A DNA stretch of 64,000 nucleotides from Streptomyces typhae (GTDB lineage: Bacteria > Actinomycetota > Actinomycetes > Streptomycetales > Streptomycetaceae): positions 372,001 to 436,000 of the forward strand of contig NZ_WPNZ01000003.1 in assembly GCF_009755605.1 (NCBI RefSeq). Reading direction: 5' to 3'. Both the position numbers and the translations under genes were made by a program. Of this stretch, positions 49,021-58,113 are shown piece after piece (the first letter of the stretch is position 1; every line of letters begins with the position of its first letter). The notes under the pieces are model-generated. The model was not told where the DNA came from. It searched no databases and saw only the letters and a list, made by a program, of their open reading frames with translations.

Positions 49021-49590
49021 TCAGTTCAGGGACGCGTCGTCCGGGTACGTCGCCACCATCGCCAACTCGCTCCGCTGACGGCGCAGCACCGCGCGCCACA
49101 GCCGTTCCGGTACCGGTGAGGACACGTCGCCCGGCTCGGACTCGACGACGTACCAAGCCCCTTCGGCCAGTTCGTCCTCCAGCTGGCCCGGCCCCCAGCC
49201 CGCGTACCCGGCGAAGATCCGCAGGCTGCCGAGGGCGGAGGCGAGCAGCTCCGGCGGGGCCTCCAGGTCGACGAGGCCGATGGCGCCGTGCACCCGGCGC
49301 CAGCCGAGGGGGCCGTCCTCGCCGGGGATCACCGCGACGCCGAGGGCGGAGTCGAGCGAGACCGGGCCGCCCTGGAAGACCACGCCGGGCGCGCCCGCGA
49401 GGTCGCCCCAGCCCTCCAGGATGTCCTCGACGCCCACCGGGGTCGGACGGTTGAGCACCACACCGAGGGAGCCCTCCTCGTCGTGGTCGAGGAGCAGCAC
49501 CACCGCACGGTCGAAATTGGGGTCCGACAGGGCCGGCGTGGCCACGAGCAGCCGCCCTGTGAGCGAGGACACCTCGGTCATGCCAGACAT
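49021..49590 (-). CDS. YqgE/AlgH family protein (UPF0301)
   Basis: A 189-residue protein with the UPF0301 pattern: SLTGRLLVATPALSDPNFDRAVVLLLDHDEEGSLGVVLNRP, then VVFQGGPVSLDSALGV, GLVDL, and RIFAGYAGWGPGQLEDELAEGAWYVV. Role unknown; AlgH has been tied to alginate control in Pseudomonas, but no such pathway is here. ATG at 49590 (GGGATC ahead) or 49581 could be the start. Divergent from murA with 244 bp between; both promoters should lie there, including TTGCCC...-type boxes I could not resolve. Confidence 0.92.
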   Translation of the reverse strand: MSGMTEVSSLTGRLLVATPALSDPNFDRAVVLLLDHDEEGSLGVVLNRPTPVGVEDILEGWGDLAGAPGVVFQGGPVSLDSALGVAVIPGEDGPLGWRRVHGAIGLVDLEAPPELLASALGSLRIFAGYAGWGPGQLEDELAEGAWYVVESEPGDVSSPVPERLWRAVLRRQRSELAMVATYPDDASLN

Positions 49591-49834
49591 GATCCCGCAT
49601 CACGGGCCCGGACGGGGAGGCAATGGGCCGACGCGGGGGAACCCAGCTCAGGGGGTGCCGGGGCGCCTGGGACGCACTGCCTGTCCAGTGACCGTGAGCG
49701 TCCGGTTCCGTACGGTTCGTGTTGTAGCGGAGTCATGACGTGTCTGAGGCCGCCTCGGGCTTACTCAAGGGGGGTACGCGGCCATTACGCTTGCCCTTTG
49801 ATCCCCCCGTCCACCTCTTCGGAACGCGAGATTC

Positions 49835-51181
49835 ATGACCGTCACCGGCACCCAAGACGTACTGCTTGTCCACGGCGGCACCCCGCTGGAGGGTGAGATC
49901 CGTGTCCGCGGCGCGAAGAACCTCGTGCCCAAGGCCATGGTCGCCGCCCTGCTCGGAAGCGCGCCGAGCCGGCTGCGCAACGTCCCCGACATCCGTGACG
50001 TGCGCGTCGTACGCGGCCTGCTCCAGCTGCACGGGGTGACGGTTCGCCCCGGCGAGGAGCCGGGCGAGCTCGTCATGGACCCGTCGCACGTGGAGAGCGC
50101 GAACGTCGCCGACATCGACGCGCACGCGGGTTCCTCGCGCATTCCGATCCTGTTCTGCGGGCCGCTCCTGCACCGCCTCGGGCACGCCTTCATCCCGGGC
50201 CTCGGCGGCTGCGACATCGGCGGCCGGCCGATCGACTTCCACTTCGAGGTGCTCCGCCAGTTCGGCGCGACCATCGAGAAGCGCGCCGACGGCCAGTACC
50301 TGGAGGCCCCGCAGCGGCTGCGCGGCACCAAGATCCGGCTGCCGTACCCGTCCGTGGGCGCCACCGAGCAGGTGCTGCTCACGGCCGTCCTCGCGGAGGG
50401 CGTCACGGAGCTGTCCAACGCCGCCGTGGAGCCCGAGATCGAGGACCTGATCTGCGTCCTGCAGAAAATGGGCGCGATCATCGCGATGGACACCGACAGG
50501 ACCATCCGCATCACCGGTGTGGACACCCTGGGCGGCTACACCCACCAGGCCCTGCCGGACCGCCTCGAGGCCGCCTCCTGGGCGTCCGCGGCGCTCGCGA
50601 CCGAGGGCAACATCTACGTCCGCGGCGCCCTGCAGCGCTCGATGATGACGTTCCTGAACACCTACCGGAAGGTGGGCGGTGCCTTCGAGATCGACGACGA
50701 GGGCATCCGCTTCTGGCACCCGGGCGGCCAGCTGAAGTCCATCGCCCTGGAGACGGACGTCCACCCCGGTTTCCAGACCGACTGGCAGCAGCCCTTGGTG
50801 GTGGCCCTGACGCAGGCCACGGGCCTGTCCATCGTCCACGAGACGGTGTACGAGTCCCGGCTCGGCTTCACCTCCGCGCTCAACCAGATGGGCGCCCACA
50901 TCCAGCTGTACCGCGAGTGCCTCGGCGGTTCCGACTGCCGCTTCGGGCAGCGCAACTTCCTGCACTCCGCGGTCGTGAGCGGCCCCACCAAGCTCCAGGG
51001 CGCCGACCTGGTCATCCCGGACCTCCGGGGCGGCTTCTCGTACCTGATCGCCGCCCTCGCGGCCCAGGGCACGTCCCGGGTGCACGGCATCGACCTGATC
51101 AACCGCGGCTACGAGAACTTCATGGACAAGCTCGTGGAACTGGGCGCGAAGGTCGAGCTGCCGGGCAAGCCGGCAAACTGA
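49835..51181 (+). CDS. murA: UDP-N-acetylglucosamine 1-carboxyvinyltransferase
   Basis: A 448-residue enzyme, first committed step of peptidoglycan synthesis: transfers enolpyruvate from PEP to UDP-GlcNAc. The catalytic Cys126 lies in GLGGCDIGGRPIDFH, matching the CAIGxRP loop targeted by fosfomycin; Lys and Asn of the AKNLVPKAMVAALL start correspond to the substrate-binding pair (usually KNAALP). Six-fold inside-out barrel length fits. ATG at 49835 starts MTVTGTQD. S. coelicolor has its main murA at this place next to hup in my recollection. Ends at the shared terminator before hup. Confidence 0.95.
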   Translation: MTVTGTQDVLLVHGGTPLEGEIRVRGAKNLVPKAMVAALLGSAPSRLRNVPDIRDVRVVRGLLQLHGVTVRPGEEPGELVMDPSHVESANVADIDAHAGSSRIPILFCGPLLHRLGHAFIPGLGGCDIGGRPIDFHFEVLRQFGATIEKRADGQYLEAPQRLRGTKIRLPYPSVGATEQVLLTAVLAEGVTELSNAAVEPEIEDLICVLQKMGAIIAMDTDRTIRITGVDTLGGYTHQALPDRLEAASWASAALATEGNIYVRGALQRSMMTFLNTYRKVGGAFEIDDEGIRFWHPGGQLKSIALETDVHPGFQTDWQQPLVVALTQATGLSIVHETVYESRLGFTSALNQMGAHIQLYRECLGGSDCRFGQRNFLHSAVVSGPTKLQGADLVIPDLRGGFSYLIAALAAQGTSRVHGIDLINRGYENFMDKLVELGAKVELPGKPAN

Positions 51182-51199
51182 GGCCGGGCCGGGAGAACC

Positions 51200-51220
51200 C
51201 AGCCCGGCCGGCGTTTGCGG
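51200..51220 (+). repeat. Decayed copy of the interspersed repeat
   Basis: CAGCCCGGCCGGCGTTTGCGG resembles the first half of the unit in 9323-9735 with several changes; the GGACG arm is lost. Confidence 0.5.
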
Positions 51221-51242
51221 CCATCTTTTAGGCGGCACGCAG

Positions 51243-51276
51243 AAGGGCGGCCACCCCGCACGGGGTGGCCGCCCTT
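51243..51276. terminator. Bidirectional terminator murA / hup
   Basis: Perfect 16-bp arms (51243-51258, 51261-51276; core GGGCGGCCACCCCG) between convergent stops at 51181 and 51301. Confidence 0.95.
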
Positions 51277-51300
51277 CGCTGCACAAGGCCAGAGGACTGC

Positions 51301-51582
51301 TTACTTGCCCTTTGCCGCTTCCTTGAGCTTGGAGCCCGCGGAGACCTTGACGCTGTAGCCGGCCGGGATGTTGATCGGCTCGCCGGTCTGCGGGTTGCGG
51401 GCGGTGCGAGCGGCACGGTGCGTGCGCTCGAAGGTCAGGAAGCCGGGGATGGTGACCTTCTCGTCGCCCTTGGCAACGATCTCGCCGACGGTGTCGGCGA
51501 ACGCGGCCAGCACGGCGTCGGCGTCCTTGCGGGTCACCTCGGCGCGGTCGGCCAGCGCGGCCACCAGCTCACTGCGGTTCAT
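51301..51582 (-). CDS. hup: Histone-like DNA-binding protein HU
   Basis: A 93-residue nucleoid protein of the HU type: MNRSELVAALADRAEVTRKDADAVLAAF, the beta-arm with GDEKVTIPGFLTFERTHRAARTARNPQTGEPINIPAGYSV (in two stretches), where the Pro near NPQTG bends DNA, and a Lys-rich end. It binds DNA without strong sequence preference. This is the short HU (HupA type, not the Lys-rich HupS form). ATG at 51582 has GGGAGTAC upstream. Stop codon TAA, unusual in this GC-rich genome but common in highly expressed genes. Converges with murA. Confidence 0.97.
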   Translation of the reverse strand: MNRSELVAALADRAEVTRKDADAVLAAFADTVGEIVAKGDEKVTIPGFLTFERTHRAARTARNPQTGEPINIPAGYSVKVSAGSKLKEAAKGK

Positions 51583-51982
51583 GTTTGTACTCCCGTGTTC
51601 TTCTTGCTGTTGAGGCGTGCCACGCGGCGGAGCCGCATACCGGGCACAGCGAAGCCGATGCTGCCAGGGTCCTCAGGCGAGCCCCGGACCGGGTCCCCGT
51701 CGGACCCTCGCGCCCAGAGACGCATCCTGCCCCCACCTGCGGCGGGAAAGCCAATCCGGCACCCGTGGGAGTCACACGAAAAGCGCCGCTTTCTCGGCTG
51801 GGTGCCTCGAAATGGTGACGCTCCGTCCGCTCCCGGTGCCGGACCCGAGTGCCCTGGCGGACCGGCCTGGGGGCCGGCGCAGGGCCCTTGGGGGCCGGGT
51901 AGGGCCGCGCGGGCCCCCAGGCCCGCGTCCCGCCACCCTAGAGGGCCGTCACGGGCGCCGCGTTCCACGACGCGCCGTGCGG
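51583..51982. other. Intergenic region between hup and the malic enzyme gene
   Basis: 400 bp without a gene. The left part (51583-51830) should contain the hup promoter(s) and a long 5' leader. A hairpin with TTGGGGGCC / GGCCCCCA arms (51888-51896, 51912-51919) lies about 65 bp past the malic enzyme stop and may terminate it. Nothing else seen. Confidence 0.6.
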
Positions 51983-53425
51983 TCAGGCCGTGGTACCCGT
52001 CACAGCGGCCCCCGCCGCCTTGGCGGCGCCGCGCACCGCTCCGGCGACCGCGCCCGCGACCTTGTCGTTGAAGACGCTGGGGATGATGTAGTTCGGGTTC
52101 AGCTCGTCCTCGGTGACCACGTCCGCCAGGGCGGTGGCAGCGGCCAGCATCATTTCCGTGTTGACCGTACGCGACTGGGCGTCGAGCAAGCCACGGAAGA
52201 CACCCGGGAAGACCAGGACGTTGTTGATCTGGTTCGGGAAGTCGGAGCGGCCCGTGGCCACAACTGCCGCCGTCTCGCGGGCGATTGCGGGGTCGACCTC
52301 CGGGTCCGGGTTCGCGAGCGCGAATACGATCGCGTCGTCCGCCATGGCCGCGACGTCGTCGCCGCCGAGCACGTTCGGGGCCGACACGCCGATGAACACG
52401 TCGGCGCCCACGACGGCCTGCTTGAGGGTGCCGGTGACGCCCTCCGGGTTGGTGTTGTCGGCGATCCAGCGCAGCTGCGAACCCTGCTCGGTGTCGGCGG
52501 CGGAGGACGCCAGGTCCTCGCGGCCCGCGTGCACCACGCCGTGGATGTCGGCGACGACGGCGTGCTTGACGCCCGCGGCGAGCAGCAGCTTGAGGATGGC
52601 CGTGCCCGCGGCGCCGGCGCCGGACATGACGACGCGGACGTCCCCGATACCCTTGCCCACCACGCGCAGCGCGTTGGTCAGGGCGGCGAGCACCACGATC
52701 GCGGTGCCGTGCTGGTCGTCGTGGAAGACCGGGATGTCGAGGGCCTCGCGGAGCCGGGCCTCGATCTCGAAGCAGCGCGGCGCGGAGATGTCCTCCAGGT
52801 TGATGCCCGCGAAGCCGGGCGCGATGGCCTTGACGATCTCGACGATCGCGTCGGTGTCCTGGGTGTCCAGGCACAGCGGCCAGGCGTCGATGCCGGCGAA
52901 GCGCTTGAAGAGGGCGGCCTTGCCCTCCATGACCGGCAGTGCGGCCTTCGGGCCGATGTTGCCGAGACCGAGCACCGCGGAGCCGTCCGTCACGACTGCG
53001 ACGGAATTACGCTTGATGGTGAGGCGGCGCGCGTCCTCGGGGTTCTCGGCGATCGCCATGCACACGCGGGCGACGCCCGGCGTGTACACCATGGAGAGGT
53101 CGTCGCGGTTGCGAATGGGGTGCTTCGACTGCATCTCGATCTTGCCGCCGAGGTGCATCAGGAACGTACGGTCGGAGACCTTGCCGAGGGTGACGCCCTC
53201 GATGCCGCGCAGTTCCTCGACGATCTCGTCGGCGTGCGCGGTGGAACTCGCCGCGATCGTCACGTCGATGCGCAGCTTCTCATGGCCGGACGCCGTGACG
53301 TCGAGGCCGGTGACGGAGCCGCCGGAGGACTCCACGGCCGTGGTGAGCTGGGAGACCGCGGTTCCGCTCGCGGGCACCTCCAGCCTGACCGTCATCGAGT
53401 AGGAGACGCTGGGCGCCGTTGCCAT
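51983..53425 (-). CDS. NAD(P)-dependent malic enzyme with N-terminal ACT domain
   Basis: A 480-residue enzyme that decarboxylates malate to pyruvate. The N-terminal ~85 residues are an ACT domain (SVSYSMTVRLEVP; HEKLRIDVTIAASS), a regulatory ligand site seen in Streptomyces malic enzymes. Catalytic parts: SMVYTPGVARVCMAI, NSVAVVTDGSAVLGLGNIG, the metal site in GINLEDISAPRCFEIE, the Lys of RCFEIE-flanking VFHDDQHGTAIV, and the dinucleotide motif VVMSGAGAAGTAILKLL. ATG at 53425 with GAGGAAG upstream. S. coelicolor has an NAD-malic enzyme next to hup in my recollection. Likely links the TCA cycle to pyruvate and acetyl-CoA for storage lipid and polyketide synthesis. Confidence 0.95.
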   Translation of the reverse strand: MATAPSVSYSMTVRLEVPASGTAVSQLTTAVESSGGSVTGLDVTASGHEKLRIDVTIAASSTAHADEIVEELRGIEGVTLGKVSDRTFLMHLGGKIEMQSKHPIRNRDDLSMVYTPGVARVCMAIAENPEDARRLTIKRNSVAVVTDGSAVLGLGNIGPKAALPVMEGKAALFKRFAGIDAWPLCLDTQDTDAIVEIVKAIAPGFAGINLEDISAPRCFEIEARLREALDIPVFHDDQHGTAIVVLAALTNALRVVGKGIGDVRVVMSGAGAAGTAILKLLLAAGVKHAVVADIHGVVHAGREDLASSAADTEQGSQLRWIADNTNPEGVTGTLKQAVVGADVFIGVSAPNVLGGDDVAAMADDAIVFALANPDPEVDPAIARETAAVVATGRSDFPNQINNVLVFPGVFRGLLDAQSRTVNTEMMLAAATALADVVTEDELNPNYIIPSVFNDKVAGAVAGAVRGAAKAAGAAVTGTTA

Positions 53426-53856
53426 GGCGGACTTCCTCTGCTTTCACCTTGTAGCTGTTGCCGTTCGATCGTCGCACCTACCCCTGAGTACGCGGTAGCC
53501 GCATCGGATTACGAACGTTTTGTTCACTCCACTTTTGGAAAACGACTTCCACCATACGAGAAGTTGCTGGAAACAGAAAGAGGGGAACGCGAAGAGGTCC
53601 GCGTCACCCGGTGGAACCCGGTGACGCGGACCTCTGCACTGGCGTTGAGTGACACCGACCCGCCATGCTCGCCTCGCGGCAAGTGGTCGCTCGTAGCGAC
53701 GAAGGTTGGGCCCGGGGGCTTGGATCGGGCCGGTGCCACATCAAAGGTAACAAACGAACCCCGTAAGGCAATTCCCCTCACGCGAATTCGGCCTCGGCAC
53801 ACGGCGCGCCGCCGTGACGGTCACCCGCGCGGCCGTCACGACGGCCCTGCGCGCGG
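53426..53856. other. Intergenic region HelD / malic enzyme with AT-rich patch and terminator
   Basis: 431 bp. The segment 53505-53592 is clearly AT-richer than its surroundings (for example TTACGAACGTTTTGTTCACTC) and probably carries the malic enzyme promoter. The terminator 53594-53634 follows. The remaining 53635-53856 is featureless; a minus-strand 92-codon ORF (53524-53802) runs across the terminator and is not convincing. Confidence 0.7.
53594..53634 (-). terminator. Terminator after the HelD gene
   Basis: Perfect 15-bp arms GAGGTCCGCGTCACC (53594-53608) and GGTGACGCGGACCTC (53620-53634), loop 11 nt. Confidence 0.88.
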
Positions 53857-56376
53857 TCACTCGCGCAGCAGGTCCGGCACGCCCCGCTCGTCCGGGTCGT
53901 CCCGTTCGCCCGACAGGACGGTGAGCTGCTGAGTGGCGCGGGTCAGCGCCACGTACAGCACCCGCAGGCCCGCCGGGGACTCGTCGGCGATCTCGGCGGG
54001 CGACACGACAAGCGTCGCGTCGTACTCCAGGCCCTTGGCCTCCAGGCTGCCGAGGGCGACGACGCGCTCGCCGAGCCCGGCGAGCCAGCGGGCCGCCTGC
54101 TCCCTGCGGTTCATGGCCACGACCACGCCGACGGTGCCCTCGACCCGCTCGAGGAGGCGGGCCGCCTCGTCGCGCACCGCCCGGCCGATGGCGCCGTCCC
54201 GGCCGCCGCTGTCCCTCGCCGCGCGGCCGACGACGGCGAAGCGCGGCTCGATGCCGGTGGAGCGGACCGCGGACGGCGACTCGGAGCCCGGCATGGCGAG
54301 GGCCAGGACCTTCGCGGCGAGCTCGGCGATCTCGGCGGGGTTGCGGTAGTTGACGGTGAGGGTGAAGCGGCGGCGCGGGCGGGTGCCGAGGGCCTCGTCG
54401 CGGGCCTCGGCCGCCTCGTCAGGGTCCGACCAGGAGGACTGCGCCGGGTCGCCGACGACCGTCCAGGTGGCGTGCCGGCCGCGGCGGCCGATCATGCGCC
54501 ACTGCATGGGCGTGACGTCCTGCGCCTCGTCCACGATCACGTGCGCGTACTCGGTGCGCTCCGCGGCCAGGCGTTCGGCGCGCTCGCGCTGGGACTCCTC
54601 GCGCTGCGGCATCAGCTCGTCCAGGCCGGTGAGCAGGTCGAGCGGGTCGAGCTCCTTCTTCTTGCGGGGCCGGTGCGGGGTGCCGAGGACCGCCTGGAGT
54701 TCGTCGAGGAGCGCCACGTCGTGCACCGACAGGGCGTCGCGGCGCAGGGAGCGGGCGACCTTGCGGATCTCGCCCGGGTTCAGGACACGGCGCGCCCAGC
54801 GGTTCAGGCTGCGTTCGTCGGCCATCGCCGTGAGCACGGCACGCGGGGTCAGCTCGGGCCACCAGGCGTCGAGGAAGGCCAGGAAGTCGTCCTCGGAGGT
54901 GATGTCGTCGTCGAACGACGAGCGGAGTTCGGCGGCGAGTTCCGGGTCGTCGTGCCTTCCGGCCGCGCCGGACTGCTCCCAGAGGGCGTCCAGGAGGAGT
55001 TTCCTCGCTCGGGGGCGGAGGAGGTTGACGGGGGCCGTGCCGCTCAGTGCCGTCTGGCGGATGCGGGACAGCTGGTCGGCGCCCAGCTCCAGACGGCGGC
55101 CGAAGGCCACCACCCGGAGGCGGGTGGGGGTCACCTTCTCCCCCTCGCCGGCGGCGTCGGGCTCCTCCTCGCCGAAGGCGAGTTGCTGGGGGCTCGCCGC
55201 CTCCGGGTGCGGGGCGGCTCTCTTCGAGCCGGGCGCCGCCCCGGCGGCACGACTGCCCGCGGCGGAGCGGGGCGCGTCCTGTTCGAGCGCGCCGCGCGCC
55301 GCCCTGCGCAGCACCCGTACCATCCGCGAGGAGCCCTTGACACGAGCCACCGCCGGGGTGTCGTACACCGTGGCCTCGATGCCGTCGACCAGGGAGCCGA
55401 CCGCGCGGATCGCCACCTGGCCCTCCTCGCCGAGGGACGGCAGGACGCCCTCCGTGTAGGCGACGAGGAGCGGGGTCGGGGAGACGATCAGGATGCCGCC
55501 CGCGTACCGGCGGCGGTCCTGGTAGAGGAGGTAGGCCGCGCGGTGCAGGGCGACGGCGGTCTTGCCGGTGCCGGGCCCGCCCTCCACGTACGTCACCGAG
55601 GCGGCCGGAGCGCGGATCACCAGGTCCTGCTCCGCCTGGATCGACGCCACGATGTCCCGCATGGAGTGGCTGCGGGCCTGGCCGAGCGCGGCCATCAGGG
55701 CGCCGTCGCCGATGACGGGAAGCTGCTCGCCGTTCAGGAACGCCGTCAGCTCCGGGCGCATCAGGTCGTCCTCGACACCGAGGACCCGGCGGCCCTTGGA
55801 GCGGATGACGCGGCGGCGCACGACCCGCCCCGGGTCGACCGGGGTCGAGCGGTAGAAGGGCGCTGCGGCGGGCGCGCGCCAGTCGATGACCAGCGGGGAG
55901 TAGTCCGCGTCGAGCACGCCGATGCGGCCGATGTGCAGGGTCTCGGCGATGTCGGCGACCAGCCGCACCGCGCGGCCGTCCCCGCTGCCCTCGCCGTCGC
56001 CGCTGCCCTCGCCGTCCCCGCCGGCTCCCGAGCCGCTGTCGGCTCCGCCCTCCTCCAGTTCCCTGACCGCGCCCTCGGCGGGCTCGACCGCCGTGTACGC
56101 GCCGTCGGGCCCCTTCTTGCCGTCCTTGCCGAGCAGCAGGTCGATACGGCCGAAGAGGAAGTCCTCGAACTCGTTGTTGAGCCGGTTGAGATGGACGCCC
56201 GCGCGGAAGACCTGCGCGTCCCGCTCGGCGAGCGCGCCCGGCGTGCCGACCTGGGACCGCTTGGCGGCGTCGTTCATCAGGAACTCGGCCTCGTGGATCT
56301 TCTCTTCGAGGCGCCGGTAGACCTGGTCGAGATGTTCCTGTTCGACGCTGATCTCGCGGTCGCGTACGTCGGCCAC
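53857..56376 (-). CDS. helD: HelD-type RNA polymerase-associated helicase (UvrD/Rep superfamily)
   Basis: An 839-residue SF1 helicase-like protein. The N-terminal coiled coil (EISVEQEHLDQVYRRLEEKIHEAEFLMNDAAKRSQVG) is the arm that enters the RNA polymerase secondary channel in HelD proteins. Walker A VEGGPGTGKTAVALHRAAYLL, motif II YAHVIVDEAQDVTPMQW, VVGDPAQSSW, NYRNPAEIAELA, and motif VI LRVLYVALTRATQQLTVLSG are intact. It would free stalled or hibernating RNA polymerase from DNA. Two low-complexity inserts: Gly/Ser/Asp/Glu repeats (SGDGEGSGDG, about residues 115-135) and an Ala/Pro section (~430-480). GTG at 56376 has GGAAAGGGG upstream. No rifampicin-associated palindrome was seen in front of it. 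Confidence 0.9.
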   Translation of the reverse strand: MADVRDREISVEQEHLDQVYRRLEEKIHEAEFLMNDAAKRSQVGTPGALAERDAQVFRAGVHLNRLNNEFEDFLFGRIDLLLGKDGKKGPDGAYTAVEPAEGAVRELEEGGADSGSGAGGDGEGSGDGEGSGDGRAVRLVADIAETLHIGRIGVLDADYSPLVIDWRAPAAAPFYRSTPVDPGRVVRRRVIRSKGRRVLGVEDDLMRPELTAFLNGEQLPVIGDGALMAALGQARSHSMRDIVASIQAEQDLVIRAPAASVTYVEGGPGTGKTAVALHRAAYLLYQDRRRYAGGILIVSPTPLLVAYTEGVLPSLGEEGQVAIRAVGSLVDGIEATVYDTPAVARVKGSSRMVRVLRRAARGALEQDAPRSAAGSRAAGAAPGSKRAAPHPEAASPQQLAFGEEEPDAAGEGEKVTPTRLRVVAFGRRLELGADQLSRIRQTALSGTAPVNLLRPRARKLLLDALWEQSGAAGRHDDPELAAELRSSFDDDITSEDDFLAFLDAWWPELTPRAVLTAMADERSLNRWARRVLNPGEIRKVARSLRRDALSVHDVALLDELQAVLGTPHRPRKKKELDPLDLLTGLDELMPQREESQRERAERLAAERTEYAHVIVDEAQDVTPMQWRMIGRRGRHATWTVVGDPAQSSWSDPDEAAEARDEALGTRPRRRFTLTVNYRNPAEIAELAAKVLALAMPGSESPSAVRSTGIEPRFAVVGRAARDSGGRDGAIGRAVRDEAARLLERVEGTVGVVVAMNRREQAARWLAGLGERVVALGSLEAKGLEYDATLVVSPAEIADESPAGLRVLYVALTRATQQLTVLSGERDDPDERGVPDLLRE

Positions 56377-56465
56377 CGGGGCCCCTTTCCTGACGTGCTG
56401 CTGCCCGTATTGAGCAGCCGTCCACCGTACGCGAAAGGGACCCCGCTTGTGCAGTCGCCGCCCTG

Positions 56466-57377
56466 CTAGACGTCCACCTCCACCAGCCGCTCGCCGTCGA
56501 ACGTGCGCACTTCGAAGTGGTCGATCTCGTTGCGGTCGAACGCGGCGCCGCCGTGCACGTACAGCGGGCTCCGCGACCCCTGGTGCGGGCTGTCCTCGAT
56601 GCCGTAGCCCCACCGGGGCACCGACCAGGTCGTCACGGTCTCCTTCTCGCCGTCCTTGCCGACCGCGATCAGCGAGCACTTCAGCGGGCCCTTGACGTTC
56701 TTCAGCTCCAGGACCGTGTGCGTGCCCCAGGCCTTCTCCTCGGTGCCCACCGTCGCCGTGACCTTGGTCCTGGGGTCGGTGGCGGCCCTCTTCGTCTCCA
56801 TGTGGTGGAAGAAGGCGTCCTCCGCGGGCGACGTCGGGTGCGGGTCGCCCGCGCGGTCCTCGATCCCGCCGCCGCCGTCGTCCGCGGTCGCCACGATGAC
56901 CGCGAGCGGACCGCCGATGATCAGTGCCGCGGCCGCCGCGACCAGGTACATGGAGCGCCTGCGCCCCTGGGACCGCTTGGCCGCGACCTCGTCCACCAGG
57001 CGGTCCGCGAGCTCCGGGCCCGGCCGGGCGTCGAGCTGTTCGCCGATCCGGGGCGTGCCGCGCCGGTGGGCGCCGCCCGCGTCCGGGGGCGCGGGGAGAC
57101 CGTTGGGGGGTCCGGGGAGACCGGCGTCGGGGAAGTCGGCGAGGGCGGCGAGCATCGGCTCCATGCCGGAGAACTCCTCCAGCTGCCGCGCGCAGAGGTC
57201 GCAGCCCGCCAGGTGCGCCTCGAACTCGGTGGCCTCCGCGTCGTCGAGGATCCCGAGGGCGTAGGAGCCGACGGTCTCGTGCACGTCACCCGAGCCGGGG
57301 CCGGAGCTGGAGCCGCCGCCGGGGAGCCACGGATCCTGCCCGTGCCCGTGACCGTGTGCGTCGTACGGCGTACTCAT
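56466..57377 (-). CDS. rsuA: Zinc-binding transmembrane anti-sigma factor (RsuA-like)
   Basis: A 303-residue membrane protein. The cytoplasmic part has a zinc-associated anti-sigma (ZAS) motif, FEAHLAGCDLCARQLEEFSG, with the His-x3-Cys-x2-Cys pattern. One membrane helix (SMYLVAAAAALIIGGPLAVIVA) follows near residue 150. The external domain (KVTATVGTEEKAWGTHTVLELKNVKG; CSLIAVGKDGEKETV; WSVPRWGYG) is beta-rich and may sense an envelope signal. ATG at 57377 overlaps the sigma gene (ATGA). By gene order next to HelD/malic enzyme/hup it corresponds to RsuA, partner of SigU, in S. coelicolor; this match is from memory. Confidence 0.85.
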   Translation of the reverse strand: MSTPYDAHGHGHGQDPWLPGGGSSSGPGSGDVHETVGSYALGILDDAEATEFEAHLAGCDLCARQLEEFSGMEPMLAALADFPDAGLPGPPNGLPAPPDAGGAHRRGTPRIGEQLDARPGPELADRLVDEVAAKRSQGRRRSMYLVAAAAALIIGGPLAVIVATADDGGGGIEDRAGDPHPTSPAEDAFFHHMETKRAATDPRTKVTATVGTEEKAWGTHTVLELKNVKGPLKCSLIAVGKDGEKETVTTWSVPRWGYGIEDSPHQGSRSPLYVHGGAAFDRNEIDHFEVRTFDGERLVEVDV

Positions 57378-57952
57378 GCCGTCACCCCCCGCTCCTCCAA
57401 CGCGAGCTTCATCGAGCGCAGCGCGTAGAAGACCCGCGAGCGCACCGTCCCGCTGGGTATACCCAGTGTCTGTGCCGCCTCATTGACCGTACGCCCTTTG
57501 AAGTAGGTCTCGACAAGTACCTCCCGGTGCGCGGGAGTCAGGTCCTCCAGCGCGTCCGAGAGGGTCATCAGCCACAGCGCCTTATCGATCTCGTCCTCCG
57601 CGGGGATGACCTCCAGCGGTGACGGGTCGACCTCCTGCGGCCGGGCCTGCCGGCTGCGGTGGCCGTCGATGACGATGCGACGTGCGACCGTCACCAGCCA
57701 GGGGCGTACCGAACCGGTGGCCCGGTTGAGCTGACCGGCGTTTTTCCAGGCACGGATGAGCGTTTCCTGTACGACATCTTCGGCCCGCTGCCGGTCGCCC
57801 GCCACCAGGCGGAGCACATAGGCGAGAAGTGGTCCCGCGTGCTCCCGGTAGAGCGCGCGCATCAGTTCCTCGTCGGGCTCCGGCGCGGGAGTCGGCGTCA
57901 GGCGATGTCGTCGGTGTGGGCGTTCATCGGCCACGGCGGAATCCTTGCGCAC
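57374..57952 (-). CDS. sigU: ECF sigma factor (SigU-like)
   Basis: A 192-residue ECF sigma factor. Region 2: ELMRALYREHAGPLLAYVLRLVAGDRQRAEDVVQETLIRAWKN (in parts); region 4: LSDALEDLTPAHREVLVETYFKGRTVNEAAQTLGIPSGTVRSRVFYALRSMK. It lacks long tails and fits the RskA-controlled/SigU size. Its anti-sigma gene follows with an ATGA overlap. In S. coelicolor SigU controls secreted proteins and differentiation. GTG at 57952 has GGAGG 6 nt upstream; GTG at 57934 is less likely. The gene is preceded on the same strand by a CGNR regulator with 161 bp between. Confidence 0.88.
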   Translation of the reverse strand: MRKDSAVADERPHRRHRLTPTPAPEPDEELMRALYREHAGPLLAYVLRLVAGDRQRAEDVVQETLIRAWKNAGQLNRATGSVRPWLVTVARRIVIDGHRSRQARPQEVDPSPLEVIPAEDEIDKALWLMTLSDALEDLTPAHREVLVETYFKGRTVNEAAQTLGIPSGTVRSRVFYALRSMKLALEERGVTA

Positions 57953-58113
57953 GGCTGCCTCCGCTGTCCGCTGTTCGTCTCGGCTGCCCGTCCCGGCCGT
58001 GCTCCGCGCGGGGTCGGCGCAGTCGGTCCTGTCGGCTGGTCACCTTGGACGTACGGAGCGGGCGTCGCGCCCGTTCAAGGAGCGGAGCTGTTTTTGCCGC
58101 GAGGGGGGTTCCC

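Noticed and set aside
53524..53802. 92-codon ORF between malic enzyme and helD genes
   Set aside because: It spans a strong terminator and the AT-rich promoter patch; composition does not look coding.
56377..56465. Rifampicin-associated element upstream of the HelD gene
   Set aside because: I looked for the palindrome known before rifampicin-inducible helR genes and found none in this gap.
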